From Kalaharituber pfeilii (Eukaryota; Ascomycota; Pezizomycetes; Pezizales; Pezizaceae), in the NCBI GenBank assembly GCA_015179045.1, contig WHUZ01000004.1, positions 620,001 through 684,000 on the forward strand: a stretch of 64,000 nt of DNA, given 5' to 3'. The notes beneath the pieces were generated by a model. That model did not search any database and was not told the DNA's origin. It worked only from the letters and a program-made list of their open reading frames with translations. Below are positions 1 to 11,700 of this stretch, one piece after another. Within the stretch, counting starts at the first letter, position 1. Every line of letters begins with the position of its first letter. The position numbers and the translations under genes are program-made.

Positions 1-120
1 CATTATAGAAAGATTCCTCCATCGGGAATCGTTGCCCCTCTTCCATCGATACTGGATGATGTCCACCTAATCCACCATCAGGGCCCATCAAGACTACCCT
101 ATAACTCATGGCCGCAATGA
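1..120 (+). CDS. Possible 3' end of a gene entering from the left edge
   Basis: Frame 1 of the plus strand is open from base 1 and ends at a TGA at 118–120, giving 39 codons of a proline- and histidine-containing tail ending in SWPQ. The sequence after it is AT-rich and resembles 3' UTR, which fits the end of a plus-strand gene. A minus-strand frame is also open here, so the strand is uncertain. No domain is visible in so short a piece and I do not recognise the product. Confidence 0.25.
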   Translation, partial: HYRKIPPSGIVAPLPSILDDVHLIHHQGPSRLPYNSWPQ

Positions 121-634
121 CACGACTCGACAGCCATACCATACCATATACATACAAAATCCAATTCTCTATCTCTGTCTTATACACACCAAAGATCCAT
201 ATATCAAAAAAGGCCCAAGGAACGAACAATGGAGACTGCCAAAAGCATATAACCAAAGCTCTAACGATACGTACAAGTGCCGATATGTACATGTACATCT
301 CTACTCTAACTCAGCTACAGTAGCAGCAAGCAGCATCAAGACGCAGGAGCGGTAAACAAAATTCAAAAATAGCAAAAGTAGTCGGTAAGCTCTCATCACC
401 TCTGATTCTCCTTTTCTATTTAAAAAATAAAAATAAAAAATAAAAAAATAAAAAATAAAAAATAAAAAATAACAAATTCACGCACAAAAGGAGCATTTCG
501 ACCCATTATTTATAACTTACTCTGTACCTCTTTTGCACATGTTACACTGTCTCATTCAATAACAACACTCCCATGATTCCGTGTGCATAGAGTATTCCTC
601 ACTGCTGACTCTTCATTCACATTTGAAACAGTTC
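121..634. other. AT-rich intergenic stretch
   Basis: No convincing coding sequence. Bases 420–475 are a low-complexity A-rich run of repeated TAAAAAA units. The stretch probably holds the 3' UTRs of the left-edge gene and of the Chk1-like fragment that ends at 635. Confidence 0.5.
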
Positions 635-1424
635 TCAATCATCGTATTCTCCCATGTAAACCGCATCCTTTGACAACACGACAATTTTCTATAGCGTAAA
701 ATTACATTAGCCATGCACCCCAACATCCTCACAACAAAAAACAATATCAAAACTCACCTTGAAAAATCTCCTCCATACCACCGGATCTCCCTTTGTCTTT
801 GTAAATTCCACACTCGCCATATCATCCGACATCCTCTCCACTATAATATCCCCCTAGTAACTGAGACCGCCTTGTGTCTACCGTTCTAATCTTAATCCAC
901 ACCGAATGCCACCAATTCTCGTCATACACTTCCTTTTTGTGTGGTGGCACTGCTATCCCCACTCTGTGCAAGCTCTCCGATAATATAGGCAACAGCTGGC
1001 GCAGTGGTAAATGTGAGTAAAACCTGGTCAGTGGCTTCGGCGAACAAATATCGTAGAAGCGCTGCGCGCATCGCGTTAGTGATATCGGGACCTGGGGCTG
1101 CGGCGCAAACTGGCTCATCATCAGGTCCTCCCTAAGTGTAGCTTTAATGTCCTGTCTGCATGAGTTTGACGTCGGTGTGATTGACGAGAAGTTACTCAAT
1201 CTTGAAGCTACAGGCTGAGAGGCGGAGATGCCGTGTGCAGGCCGTTCCCGTTCAAGCTGTAGATCGCCCATAGTAAGGGTAACGGGTTGAGTGGATGGTA
1301 GCCGTGCAAAGTCACTTCCGTCATTTTGCTGGGAATTGCTATTCAAAGTGGAAGGTAATTTAGAGAAGTCAATGTGCAACCCTTCGATCAACTTGGTCGC
1401 CAACATAATACGGTCATGACCATT
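635..1424 (-). pseudogene. Chk1 checkpoint kinase C-terminal (KA1) region, no kinase domain, one frameshift
   Basis: Chk1 is the nuclear serine/threonine kinase of the DNA-damage checkpoint; its C-terminus is a regulatory KA1-type domain. The long exon (1424 to 758) contains the fungal Chk1 block LATKLIEGLHIDFSK at the start of this region, then a folded segment, then KIRTVDTRRSQLLG. There the frame breaks at five Cs on the plus strand (850–854). Reading one base fewer continues as DIIVERM and then FTKTKGDPVVWRRFFK, the KA1 signature. A 69-nt intron (689–757, GTGAGT to CTATAG) leads to a last exon at 688–635 encoding KIVVLSKDAVY and a stop. With the one-base correction the exons total 240 codons and stay in phase. 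The roughly 270-residue kinase domain is absent: only about 600 bp separate this fragment from the dioxygenase gene on the same strand. It may be a duplicated, decayed copy or the tail of a rearranged gene. A possible upstream donor (GTAAGT) lies near 1495. Confidence 0.7.
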
Positions 1425-2025
1425 CTCAGCCAGAAATGGGCATAGTCAACTTGTCAATACTTTTGCAGGCATTTAGTCATAGTCAGTCAACTTACCAATA
1501 TCTCATTAATGTAGGAATCCAAAAGCTCAACTCAAATTGCTGACAAAATAATAAGCAATCCATTTAGGTGAGTATTTGATCTGCACATCTTACATCAGTG
1601 CAACACCTCAGTGGTGATTTTTCCTGTAGCCAATGTCCAATGATATTCTATATGCATACCAACTGTATCTACTAAGTAAATACTTCAGCCACATTGAAAC
1701 AAACCTAGCGTGATAAGTTCTGAATTATCATAGTTATTCAACCATTACCGGTAGCCAAGCGATGCAGCTAGTGAACGGTCGCTTGACGGATAAACTAGAT
1801 GCAGCAAAGGTAGATTCGGACCCCACTTTCCTCCACCGTATATGTACAATAGACGTCGATTAAACTTTGAAATACTGCTATACATATAAAGAAAACACGA
1901 GCACAGGAAAATAAAACAAAAAACAATATATACACAAAAATCCGTATTGTACGTATCCACAGCAGGGCCTTCCCAAGCCACACTTAAAGTTTCCTCCTTT
2001 TTTCCCTTCATCGCTCATCGCCGCC
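1425..2025. other. Intergenic, no gene seen
   Basis: AT-rich stretch between the Chk1-like fragment and the dioxygenase stop codon. I looked here for the missing Chk1 kinase motifs (glycine loop, HRD, DFG) on the minus strand and found none. It probably includes the dioxygenase 3' UTR. Confidence 0.5.
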
Positions 2026-3018
2026 CTAATCCACCTCTGCCACCGGCAACCCTTCCACAATCTTTGCTGTGCTCCCCAACTTCTGCAACGCCTCCATCGT
2101 CTTCTCCACCTTCAACCTCCTCGCCTCCTTCTCAGTCACCATCACAAAATCGTACTCAATCCCCCATGCGTCTTTTGGTACACCATACTCCCTCAACAGC
2201 TCCTGATCCTCAATCCTCTTCACATCCACCACCAGAGAACTCTTCACTCCAAATACTGCATCGGTCGTCTCGTACGGGTCCCCGCGAACGTACAGAGCCG
2301 TAACTAGCGTATCGAACCCAGGCGCAATGATCATGAAATGCATGTGACTGGGCCTGTACGGATGGCGATGAAGCGACTTTAGGAGATTCCCGACGGTGCC
2401 GTCTTGCGGGATGGGGTAAGGTACAGGCTTCACGGCCTTGAACCAAAACTTACCGTCTTTGTCGGAGGTGAGGATACCGCGACAGTCAGGGCCGTCCCTG
2501 TCAGCATACTGCGTGTCGTAATGGCCAGTTTCGTCAGCCTCCCAAACGTCGATCTTGGCGCCCTCGATAGGGTTTCCGGAAGCGTCTTTGACGGTGCACC
2601 GAACGAGGCAGATTTCGCCCTTGCCCGGGGACGCAATGCTCTCGCCCATGCTTGTCTTCTGTGCATCATGCGTATGGAACGGGCCCAATACCGTTCCTTC
2701 AGTTGCCCCAGGCGGCTTCGGGTGGTTGATGCTCTCAACAAGCGTACTTAGTCCCAGTATATCGCTAAGCAGGATGAACTCCTGCCGAGTATCACGGCAC
2801 ATGCGGCCAGTCGCCGTCAAGAATTGGATCCCGGTCATCCATTCTTCGGCCGTGAGGCGGGTCTCGCGGGCGAAGTCGTGCAGGTGGGTGATGAGAGACG
2901 AGAGGATGTACTTCAAACGCAGATTTGGTGTGTTGGAGTTAATGAGGATAGCGTTTGGGGTGATGTTGGCATCGGTGAGGTCCCTCATGGGAGGGATGGT
3001 AACTTTGGAGGGGTCCAT
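2026..3018 (-). CDS. Intradiol ring-cleavage dioxygenase (catechol or hydroxyquinol 1,2-dioxygenase)
   Basis: A single-exon gene of 330 residues. Intradiol dioxygenases use non-haem Fe(III) to open catechol-type rings between the two hydroxyls, giving muconates or maleylacetate for the beta-ketoadipate route; such fungal enzymes without a signal peptide are cytosolic. The N-terminal dimerisation helices span about residues 25–100, followed by the VLGPFH motif near 110–115 and the beta-sandwich core. All four iron ligands are visible and in order: Tyr167 (GHYDTQY), Tyr201 (VPYPIPQDG), His225 and His227 (RPSHMHF). Length and a start just upstream of the conserved N-terminal helices fit the family. 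Catechol and hydroxyquinol enzymes cannot be told apart safely by eye; no partner catabolic genes are adjacent. The upstream region (3019–3500) is ordinary intergenic DNA. Confidence 0.93.
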   Translation of the reverse strand: MDPSKVTIPPMRDLTDANITPNAILINSNTPNLRLKYILSSLITHLHDFARETRLTAEEWMTGIQFLTATGRMCRDTRQEFILLSDILGLSTLVESINHPKPPGATEGTVLGPFHTHDAQKTSMGESIASPGKGEICLVRCTVKDASGNPIEGAKIDVWEADETGHYDTQYADRDGPDCRGILTSDKDGKFWFKAVKPVPYPIPQDGTVGNLLKSLHRHPYRPSHMHFMIIAPGFDTLVTALYVRGDPYETTDAVFGVKSSLVVDVKRIEDQELLREYGVPKDAWGIEYDFVMVTEKEARRLKVEKTMEALQKLGSTAKIVEGLPVAEVD

Positions 3019-3982
3019 GATTAGGTTTTTGGTTTGTGGTGATGAACTTAGTCAGAAGGTTGAGTACGTTCTCTTGCGAACAAAATTAAGGGTTTCTCGC
3101 AATCAATGACTCCAATTGAGATCATTAATCCTATTGCACTCACTGAACTCAAGTAAGATCGTGCAATGATCCTGGAGTCTTCCATCTTCGCGAGTTTCTC
3201 CACATTATAGCTTTTTCCCTTTCAATTTCTAGCATTCCCGCTCCCCACCAGCCCCTGATGATTGACGAGAGATCCACTTAAGCATTGCACAGGGCCCCAC
3301 ATCATCATAAGCTGTTGGGATGATTCAATTCTTATTAATGGGTCGCTGGTCGCAGGGCTGACCTAGCGAGATTGGCAGGGATAGTTTACTTGGGAATTGG
3401 CTGAGACTTGGCGGCTTGGCTTACTAAAGCCCGGGGCACCGGATAGAAAGAGTCGGCTAAGTATTTTGAAGTCCAGAAAATCTGGCCAGATTTTTCTAAT
3501 CTGAATACCGCTAATTATCTTTTCGCCATTGAGCAGCTACTGAACCTGCAGTGCGACGCGCTTATGAGGCAGGAAGCGTAGCTGCAGAAGTCGATACGAA
3601 GTTCCACGAAACTCAGACCAGTGCGAACCACATCTAAGACATGTTCAGACGGCGGCCAACTGCAAGATGAGTTCGGACGCTGTAGATTTGCTCTTGTCAC
3701 CAGTATTTAGCATGTTATTCTGACATCACCTTATGACATTTATATTTACCACATTAAACTCAATCCTCGTTGAATTCTTGCGGCTGCCGTGCAAGGGAGA
3801 ATTCGATTAGGCAAACTAGGGAATCATGTTTCGGTGCACAGAGTCTCCTCACAATGGTTGGGGGAAACTATCATGTGTGCGTTCAGGGTAACCACTTGTC
3901 CTGCCAGTGAAAGCTCGCGCCAAGATACACATAAAGATGCAGCTAGTTATTCCTAGGAGTAAAGTATTCCATACAATATGAT

Positions 3983-4142
3983 AGGGAGATTTTGCTGGCG
4001 CCAGGGATGGTCCCAGGGAGCCATCAAGGGAAGCTGTGCCACGCGCTAGAAAATCCTACGGAGGGAATTTTCACCCTGAGTGCCAGGCTCAGGGTTGTGC
4101 CACACGCTAAATGATGCATCCCTGGTAGCAGTTTTAGGGCTC
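3983..4142. mobile_element. MITE, internally deleted relative of the Harbinger-like element at 31.2 kb
   Basis: A roughly 160-bp element. Its left end (TTTTGCTGGCGCCAGGGATGG) closely matches the left end of the full transposon at 31189. Its interior carries the same CCACGCGCTAGA block. Its right part carries GGGTTGTGCCAC, CGCTAAATG and ATCCCTGGT, matching the full element's right end at about 33810–33855. It therefore looks like the two ends of that element joined with the coding interior removed. The right terminal repeat is degenerate, so the outer boundary is approximate. It has no coding capacity and would depend on a transposase made elsewhere. Confidence 0.7.
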
Positions 4143-4527
4143 AAACATTTAGCACGGGACCATGACATATTAGGATCAATAAATTAATTTCTGAGATGCG
4201 ACCCAACGTCTACGAAGAAAAGGCAAAAGGTATCTGCATATAAATCTGAAACCACTCGAAGCGAGCTACCTAACATAGCTCATCAAAGCCTAAACACACA
4301 CAAAAAAGAAAGGGCAGCAAAACAAACACTGATAAACATAGCCAACAAGAAGCAATATCAAACGAATTAATCAAGCAAATCAAGCAGGCAAAAACAATGC
4401 AAACTCAAGGTATTTTTTTTCCACCTCTCCCTAAACTTTTCCCATCAAAAAAACAGCAAACTGATATCATATCCTTAAAAAAACCCCATTTTACCTTTGG
4501 TTTCGGTGTTTCCATATCAACAAGGAA

Positions 4528-4530
<3 letters not shown>

Positions 4531-4571
<41 letters not shown>
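4531..4571. repeat. Poly(A) homopolymer, 41 bases
   Basis: An uninterrupted run of A in intergenic DNA. It could be a retroposed poly(A) tail, but no upstream gene copy was recognised. Confidence 0.9.
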
Positions 4572-4572
<1 letters not shown>

Positions 4573-6174
4573 CCCCAAGCGCATCATCATATTTTTCCCA
4601 TATTTGACCAGTTTACCATGCGTTCGTTCCTTCCCATGAGTGTCTTTATGATCCATCATTTCCATCCTTATCCCGTTTTCCAGATCCATGGTTAAATCAC
4701 AATCATGCAAGTATAATGAGTAAATAAATAAAGCATGCGGGAGGGGGCGAAAGATTCCTCCCCACTGAGAAAAACCAAAAAGAAGTTCAAGCACGGTAAG
4801 AAAAGCAGAAAGAAGAACCTCCTTTTGTTTTATTACGAATTGTTTTCAAACTTTTGCCAATCCTTTTTTTGTTCCGAAGCCATATGAAACCAAGATATGC
4901 TACCGTCCATCCTACCATGTGCTCCTTTTCCAAATTTCCCCGAGAAGTGCTATCTGGCCATGTGGATAGAGAAAAGGGGCAGACCGGGTGTCATGAAAGC
5001 TTTCGCGGAGCCGTAGATGGCGTCGTCGATTCGACTCCATATGTATCTACCGAGCGCATAGCCACCTGCATGTACTCGGTAGCCCATGCACCAGAAAGCT
5101 AATCCTGTGCTCGCGACTGGCCTCGCCGTTGCTATCGGCAGAATGACGGATCCATCTGCAGATTAACCCTGCACTTCTCTCCAACTGACCCTTCAAATTG
5201 CTCCACGTGCCCAACAAACCAATGCTAAGCCAAGCAGCCCATAAACCAACGCAAAGCCAATGCCAAAATGCCCCCCAAATGAATAGAAACAGCGCTAATA
5301 CGAATGGAGAAAATAAATTCAACAAGTTAAGATCAAAGGAGATAAATGAAAATGAAAGTAAAAGGGAGTAATAGAATCAAGATTTCTCGTGAATCTCATC
5401 AATTCACTAGATCTGTTGGGTGGTTAGCAACATCATATTCCCTCATACATGGTAGGAAATATAGAAGGTAAATCAGAGATTTCAAGGAGATAATAGATAT
5501 TGACACTGTTAATACAGTGCTTAGGATTCAGGTAGCCAAAGGAAATAAGAAACTAGATGCATCGTTGTCCGAATGAGCGAGTGCGTTTCAACTCAAGATA
5601 ATAGTGCGTCCATGACGAGTTAGTAACAAAAGGAGATGAAGAGGAACGTGCGCGAGCCTGTTCCTTCAGCGATGGCAAAGGACAAATAAGAAAGAGCGTC
5701 TAAAGTAAGCGCCCTGTCACAAATCAGGGACATCTAATACTTTAGCGCAGATTTGAGCCAAATCAGGGACAAATGCAGATTATAAATGAACATGACGATA
5801 TAGCATAAGAATGGAAGGAGCATAGAGAAAAGGAATCCGAGGAACCCGAAGCACCTCATGAGGTATTTCGTAAAAAGAGAAAGTGATATACCACCGGGTA
5901 TGGAAGGATAGTATGAACAAGAGACCGTGAATTGGTATGCCATAGAATGACGCGGTTGCACGCGAGAAGCCAGAAAGAAGCATAACTAAGGCGGAAATTA
6001 AGAAGAAAAAAAAAAAAAAAAATTAGCAGTAGCAGTTGCATTCATTGCGCATTGTAAGAATCCCAGCCAAGCGCCTGGGCAAACGATATTAAATCGTAAA
6101 CGTTATGTTGCTACATTGGCCCTCAACAAGTGCTAGTAAAGGTCTATTCAGAATGTGCAAATGACACATTCCAA

Positions 6175-8794
6175 TTAGTTCCTTTCGTGATCATCCCAGT
6201 CATCGTCCCCTACGATTGCGATGGAGGAATTGGTATGAAGCCCACCGAAGGGACGGTATCCAGCATAATCTAAAGGAGCCTTCTGACCGCTATTCAACCT
6301 CAATTTTTGATAGTACAGACCGGCATCCTCCTCATCTCCGGAATCATCAAACGTTTCCCAGTTCTCACTTGACACGGCAGTAGAGCCAGATTCACTTGAC
6401 GTCCCAGAAAAAGCACGAGGATGCAATTGCTGGGGAGACTGATGCAAACCTTCACTTGAAGTAGGCGAACCTTCTTTGTACGAGGATGCACCATTTCGCA
6501 AGTAAGCCCCATTGTGGTAGGCCCTTGCTGAGTTCAATTCTGGAGTAATTGCTCTAATAGAATGCTCTAATGAACCATCACGTGATGATCGCTGACTTTG
6601 CAAAGAATCTCCACGCTTGATGCTTGTTGTGAGACTTGGTGTAGACACTAGACTATCCGAAAGCTTTGGCCCACCCGATGGAGTTGTCGGTGGTGGTGGC
6701 ACCTTCTTCCGGCGAATTGACCCAACGCTCTTGTAGGACTTCAATGAACGAGGCTCGTTAGAGGTTGTACTACCTCCAGTGGTGGAAGGAGGCTCATGGG
6801 TCGCTGAAGTTAGAGCAGGCCTGGAAGTACGATTGGGAGTCTTAGTTATTGTGGCATAAGACGGAGTGCCTTTCACTGTGTTACCAGTCGGTGTTTTGGG
6901 ACGATGTGAGTGACTAGTCTTTGGGCGGCCATCATTATTTGAGACACCCGGGGTCTTTGGCCTGGAGATGGCATTGGATCTCTGTATATTCGAAGTCGTG
7001 GATACAGCGGTAGATACAGTAGTAGATGCAGCAGTAGATGCTGTTGAAGACGAATGCTTGAGTATGGGTCGAGGCTCTGCCTTACTCTCCCGCACAGAAT
7101 GTGAGCGTTGCCCTCGGGTTTGGGGTGCGGGCGTAGAAGGGGTCCTTAAATTTGGTGCTCCAGAGGCCGTAGATCGCGAGCTTGATCGACCTGCTCGAGC
7201 AAGCTTATTTCCAGGTGACAATTTCTCAAGATAATCTTCACCCCTAACCGTGAAAGGCTGACCGTAATCCTCCTCCCACTGCTCCAATGCAACTCTAAGC
7301 TCTGCTTCCACTTTTGGCATATCCCTTGCAAGGCGTTTGCGCATCTTCTCCTCTCGAAGCAGTCGGGTAGGGTCACGTGCACCACTAGTTCCTCCTCGCG
7401 CCATTAACCGAGATGCATCGGTGCTACTAATAGCGAGTTGTTCACGATCATTCAACAGGCTTTGATGCTTGTCAATAAGGTTAAGAATGGGCCTTCTCTC
7501 TTCTACAAGCTGTTCAAGGTGAGCAATTTCCGCCTCATGAATCGATAAAAGGGCGTCTGTATATTCGTCTGAGAAAATAATTGTTAGTTTATGTTCTGCT
7601 TTTAGAGAGAGAACAGTCAATTCACCAGTAAATGCAGCTGTAAATTCAAGCATCTCATCCTCAGAATAATAGAGCTCATCCCAAAGTCGCTGTAACGTCT
7701 GTCTTGCATCTTCAACAAAGATGTGGAGGTTCTCCCGCTTCAACTCTGTAAGGCGTTCCAATTCTTGTTCGATCTAGGAAATTGTCAGTACCATTGTCCA
7801 TAAAATTTGTATTTCTCAACCTCTTACTTCAACGATCGTTCTTTGGGAAACACCACGATGTGTCGCAAGGAACTGTTCTCTATATGCTTCGTCGATGTTC
7901 AACTTCTCCCATAGAGGCATGATAATATCAGACATCTCTGCAATATGTCTTTCTCGTGATTCCTTCTCTTCTCTTAGACTACGAAGTTTGGCATTCAAGC
8001 TCCTAGCATCTTCTGCCCGCAGTCCAAGCTGCTCCGGCGCAGTATTGTAGTATTGAAGAATTTTGCGATCAGTCTGTATCTCATGGGTTCCTAGCTCTGC
8101 CCATAACCTCACAATCTCAGTTGCAACCTCCTGAATCCTGGAAGCTCTGCGTTGAAATTCTCCATAAACCCTGGTGAATTCCTGATCCAGAGCTTGCATA
8201 TATGATGGAGATAGGTTGAAGCCGACTGCTTTAGACTGCTCTGTTGGTGGCAGCTCAATCCTGAGAAAGGCCGGCTCGAGGAACTCGGCATATTTGCGTA
8301 ATTCAGTGGATAGTTCTAGGCCGAGCCTTGTTAATCTTTCGAATTTAACAGGACTCAGGGACATGCAAAGAACTATACCTTTTACTTGCTCAAACCGCTC
8401 TGCGTGACGCCTTGTCGTCACCTTCAGTCTCTCCTGCAGTTGCTGCCGGCATCGCACCAGAGGCAGTGTTATGCGTAGGGTCTGGTCGTCGGCATAGCTA
8501 TCGATGGACTTCTCCATCTGCCGTATAGACTGGATGAGGGACGTGCATTCTTCTACTAGCCGTTCCTTTTCCCTGCTGGAATGTTAGCCGACCGTGTACA
8601 AATGGATCCGTAATGCCGTACTTGTTAGTGATATTAAGCTGCTCTTTCAAGCAATCCTGAAGTGCTTTATACACATTCGACCTTCGTGTTTCCTTCTCTT
8701 GGGTCGTCAGTCCGATGTCGTCATACGTTTGCGTGAGCGCCTGGAGGGCCTTTTCGACCGACTGGGCCAATTCTGCCGAGTTCGGCGTAGTCAT
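6175..8794 (-). CDS. ASE1: Ase1/PRC1/MAP65 anaphase spindle midzone bundler
   Basis: Ase1 dimers crosslink antiparallel microtubules in the spindle midzone and are needed for spindle elongation and cytokinesis. Exons are 8794–8622, 8575–7828 and 7773–6175, totalling 839 residues, with introns of 46 and 54 nt. The N-terminal half is long helical coiled coil (dimerisation rod). The conserved MAP65 spectrin-like microtubule-binding core starts in exon 3 (ERLTELKRENL, LRRLWDELYYS-type sequence) and runs through QWEEDYGQPFTVRGEDYL. The C-terminal ~330 residues are Ser/Thr/Pro- and basic-rich disordered sequence with many S/T-P sites, as expected for Cdk-regulated microtubule affinity. The tail ends in an acidic DDDWDD patch. 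The first intron has a tandem CAGCAG acceptor, so two proteins differing by one residue could be made. The start is the first ATG after a GC-rich upstream block. Confidence 0.93.
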
Positions 8795-11700
8795 CCTTGC
8801 TGGGTGCGGGAGGAGAGCGACCGTCGGCTATTACAGTCGTTGGTTGCAAGGTGGGAGGTGGGGGTGGGGGGGGGGGAGTTGACGGTTATTTCACTGCTGC
8901 AAGGAGTGTCCGATGTAGCGAATGCTCCGCCAGGACGCCGGGCCTGGGCTGGGCGGCGTGCGGGTCCTTATTTGTCGGCAAGGCGTGCACTAGCGCGGCG
9001 TGGGAAACTCAGCAGCGCGGTGCGTTTGCAAAGCGCGGAGCGAGTGGGTGCGACGTTGCAGTGCAGCGCAGCAACCCGTGGCCGTCTGCGGACTCTGCTG
9101 CAGCCTGTGCGCTGCTCCAAGCGGACCAGTCCAGACGCAATGCAGCCAGCTAGTGCGTCCCTCAGCCTCTTCCCGTCGCGCGGCGCCCAATTCTTTTCGA
9201 TTCTCGCTTTTCGCCGGAAATGCACTTGAACCGACTGCCCCGTATTCTCGAATCCTCCAGGCCACGCTTCCTTGTGCAGCAGATCTTGGCTCACTGCCGC
9301 TACAGCAGGCGAACGACGGACGATGCCGAATTGAAAGTCCAAAGGAATGGCCGCAGTCGAATAGCGGAGCGATAGTAGGGAAAGAGAGAAAAGGAAAAGA
9401 AAAGAAAAGGAAGGAAAAGAGGCCGATTGCTGGAAGTGCACTGGGCGACAGGGCGGCGCTGGGGAGAACAAGAGGGTAAAAGCGAAGGCGTAGGAAGGAA
9501 GAACACGAGAGGGCGAGGGGATGGTCACCAAGCGCTTTTTGTCTCGGACGCGGAAATAGGAAGGGAAGGGAAGGGAGCGCTAGCAGCTCGTTGGACGGCA
9601 AAGCGATTGGTACGGCCGCCGCGCTGGTCCGTAGGGACATTAAGTACGCCATACCTGCGGAGTGCAGGCGGCCACAGGGTAAACACTGGCCCGAAAAGGC
9701 TCAGAACAGCCTTTTACGGCTAGGTTGCTATGGCAACCCTGGGCGCTCTCTGCAGTCTTGTAATTAGCCAGAGGCTGCACAGGCAGCCTCAAGCAGTAAT
9801 GTCGAGCGGTCTTTTGTCAGTGACCCTGCCTGGGCGCAGCGTCGTATGTGGGCCCGCAGCGTTTCTGGGGCGTTCTGCCCTGTTGCGAGCTGAAAACAGG
9901 GCTTGGCGCGGCCCGGGGCGAAGTGGTCATTTAAACCGGGCTGATGCCGCCTGCTGATCGCTGGGCCACCACTCAGCAGGAGCAGGCCTTGGTTTCAGAC
10001 GCTGCACTGTCCATATGCAGCCCCCATGTCTGGCCTAACGCGGTGCCATGGGGCTGTCTTGGCACCAAGCCCACCACGCTTTTCCCCACTGAGCTTGGCC
10101 CCCCGTCAGAGATTGATCTCCTCTGAGACGATCGCCCCCATCCCCCCCCCCCCGCCCCGTCCGCGATCGCATACATCACGTCAAGCACACTATGTACCAG
10201 AATCTATGTCGACGCTGCGGCAGTCTCGAACCAGACTGCGCCTAGCGGTACCATTGAGCAACATGAAGCATTCTGACGACAACTCTGAGCGTGGTGGTAT
10301 ACCCCTCCCGTCCTGCTGCCGGCTGCCCCGCAATATAACCTGCCTCTCCATTAATCTCACGTATGCACGAGTGCAGCTGGCTGTTAAGTGGCATGTAAAA
10401 ATTCCCTACTATAGAGTACCTGCACGAAATCTGCTCGGACATAAGGCGTAATAGCACCCGGCACAAGGCAAAAAAGTAGTACCTACTCTAAACGCAAGTA
10501 AGAGTGTGCCACGGAGTATTCACCCATACCGAACCACCTATTAAAGTTCAGCTCATCTACACACATGCAAATGCACCAAGAGGGATCAAGGCAGCTCCCT
10601 TGTCGTTTTCTAGGCTCACGACGAGAAAACAAGCGAGAAATTCATGCGCTAACATACCATTTCACAGATATTCCACTGCGTTCTATATATACTCACCTTC
10701 GTTTCCAAGTTTCATAGTGTTGAGAGAAATTTATGACATAGTGTAGCTAGCAGCACAATTCTAAACTTCCAAGTGTTGAACAATGCAAATTCATGATAGG
10801 CAGTTGAGGTATTATAGCCCGGGACGTGGGATAAGTAATAGTAAGGCTTATTCGGTTCGCCAACTTACCTATCCAACTGCATACGACACAGGCTCTCTGA
10901 AATCACATATCTACTAGGTAGTAGTCTCGACACATAGTTGCTGTATGTACGTCGGACTTATTAAATAGTCTAGGTTTCCCCTGTAAATGTTGCACATTCA
11001 ATTAGCAGTACTACCTGCTCTGTATACGGCTCTGGAAAAAGGTAACATACGGTAGAGAAATACTAGTGGCTACTATTCTGTGTCTCACGATTAGCAACGA
11101 TTGCATGTCTCATTCTGACTGGACAAAAGGATGTTATTCTCAAGCTTACATGTGTTTCTTGCATTTGGTTATTGAAACCGTATGCATGTCGCTAAGGTAC
11201 TATACTCCTCAGATGACCTCTGTGCCAAAAAATCTTAGAGGATCGCCAATAAAGAGGCTTGGATCATGTCAGTAGCATTGGTCTGATGTTCAACAAGTTA
11301 CATATTCCAATTCAATTTCAATGTTCCTTTCCTTCTGTTGGCCCGACTAATCTTATGTGTTGTCGCTGCCGCAGACCTCGGATCCTTGCGCAATACTACA
11401 TAACTGTACTAGAGAGAGGAGTATGATACAATACAGTTCTCAAATCGAGCCCATGCGTTTGCAACCATTTCCGGCCATCATGATACGGGCTCTGTGAATC
11501 TTAATTGGAACAACATGGCCATCATGAGCCCCACCTTATCTCGAGAATGCTCACCTTCTCGCAAAGGCTCAATTGCCAATATCCCTGCGATGCACCCCAC
11601 TTGGTATGCAGCCGCTAGCATTACCACCCCATTCAAGGTATGCTCACCAGCCAATAAAATTTCTAGACTCAAGATCATCAGGCATGATCAATTTTAGTCG

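Larger units (their letters stand above)
3019..6174. other. Intergenic region with one MITE and a long poly(A) tract
   Basis: About 3.1 kb without a recognisable gene. It holds the dioxygenase upstream region, a short inverted-repeat element near 3983–4142, a 41-base A tract at 4531–4571, and low-complexity AT-rich sequence. The short open frames here cross homopolymers and show no protein-like composition. The right part is downstream of ASE1 and probably includes its 3' UTR. Confidence 0.55.

Noticed and set aside
4397..4794. Open frames across 4.4–4.8 kb on both strands
   Set aside because: They pass through the 41-base A tract, giving poly-Lys or poly-Phe, and have no protein-like sequence on either side.
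8594..10450. Several long overlapping frames in the GC-rich block 5' of ASE1
   Set aside because: GC-rich DNA has few stops; frames overlap on both strands, share no domain and show no splice or start context.
11478..11678. Minus-strand frame recalling a sugar-transporter helix (AAYQVGCIAGILAIEP)
   Set aside because: Only ~40 residues look similar; no further transmembrane segments or sugar-transporter signature nearby. At most a tiny relic.
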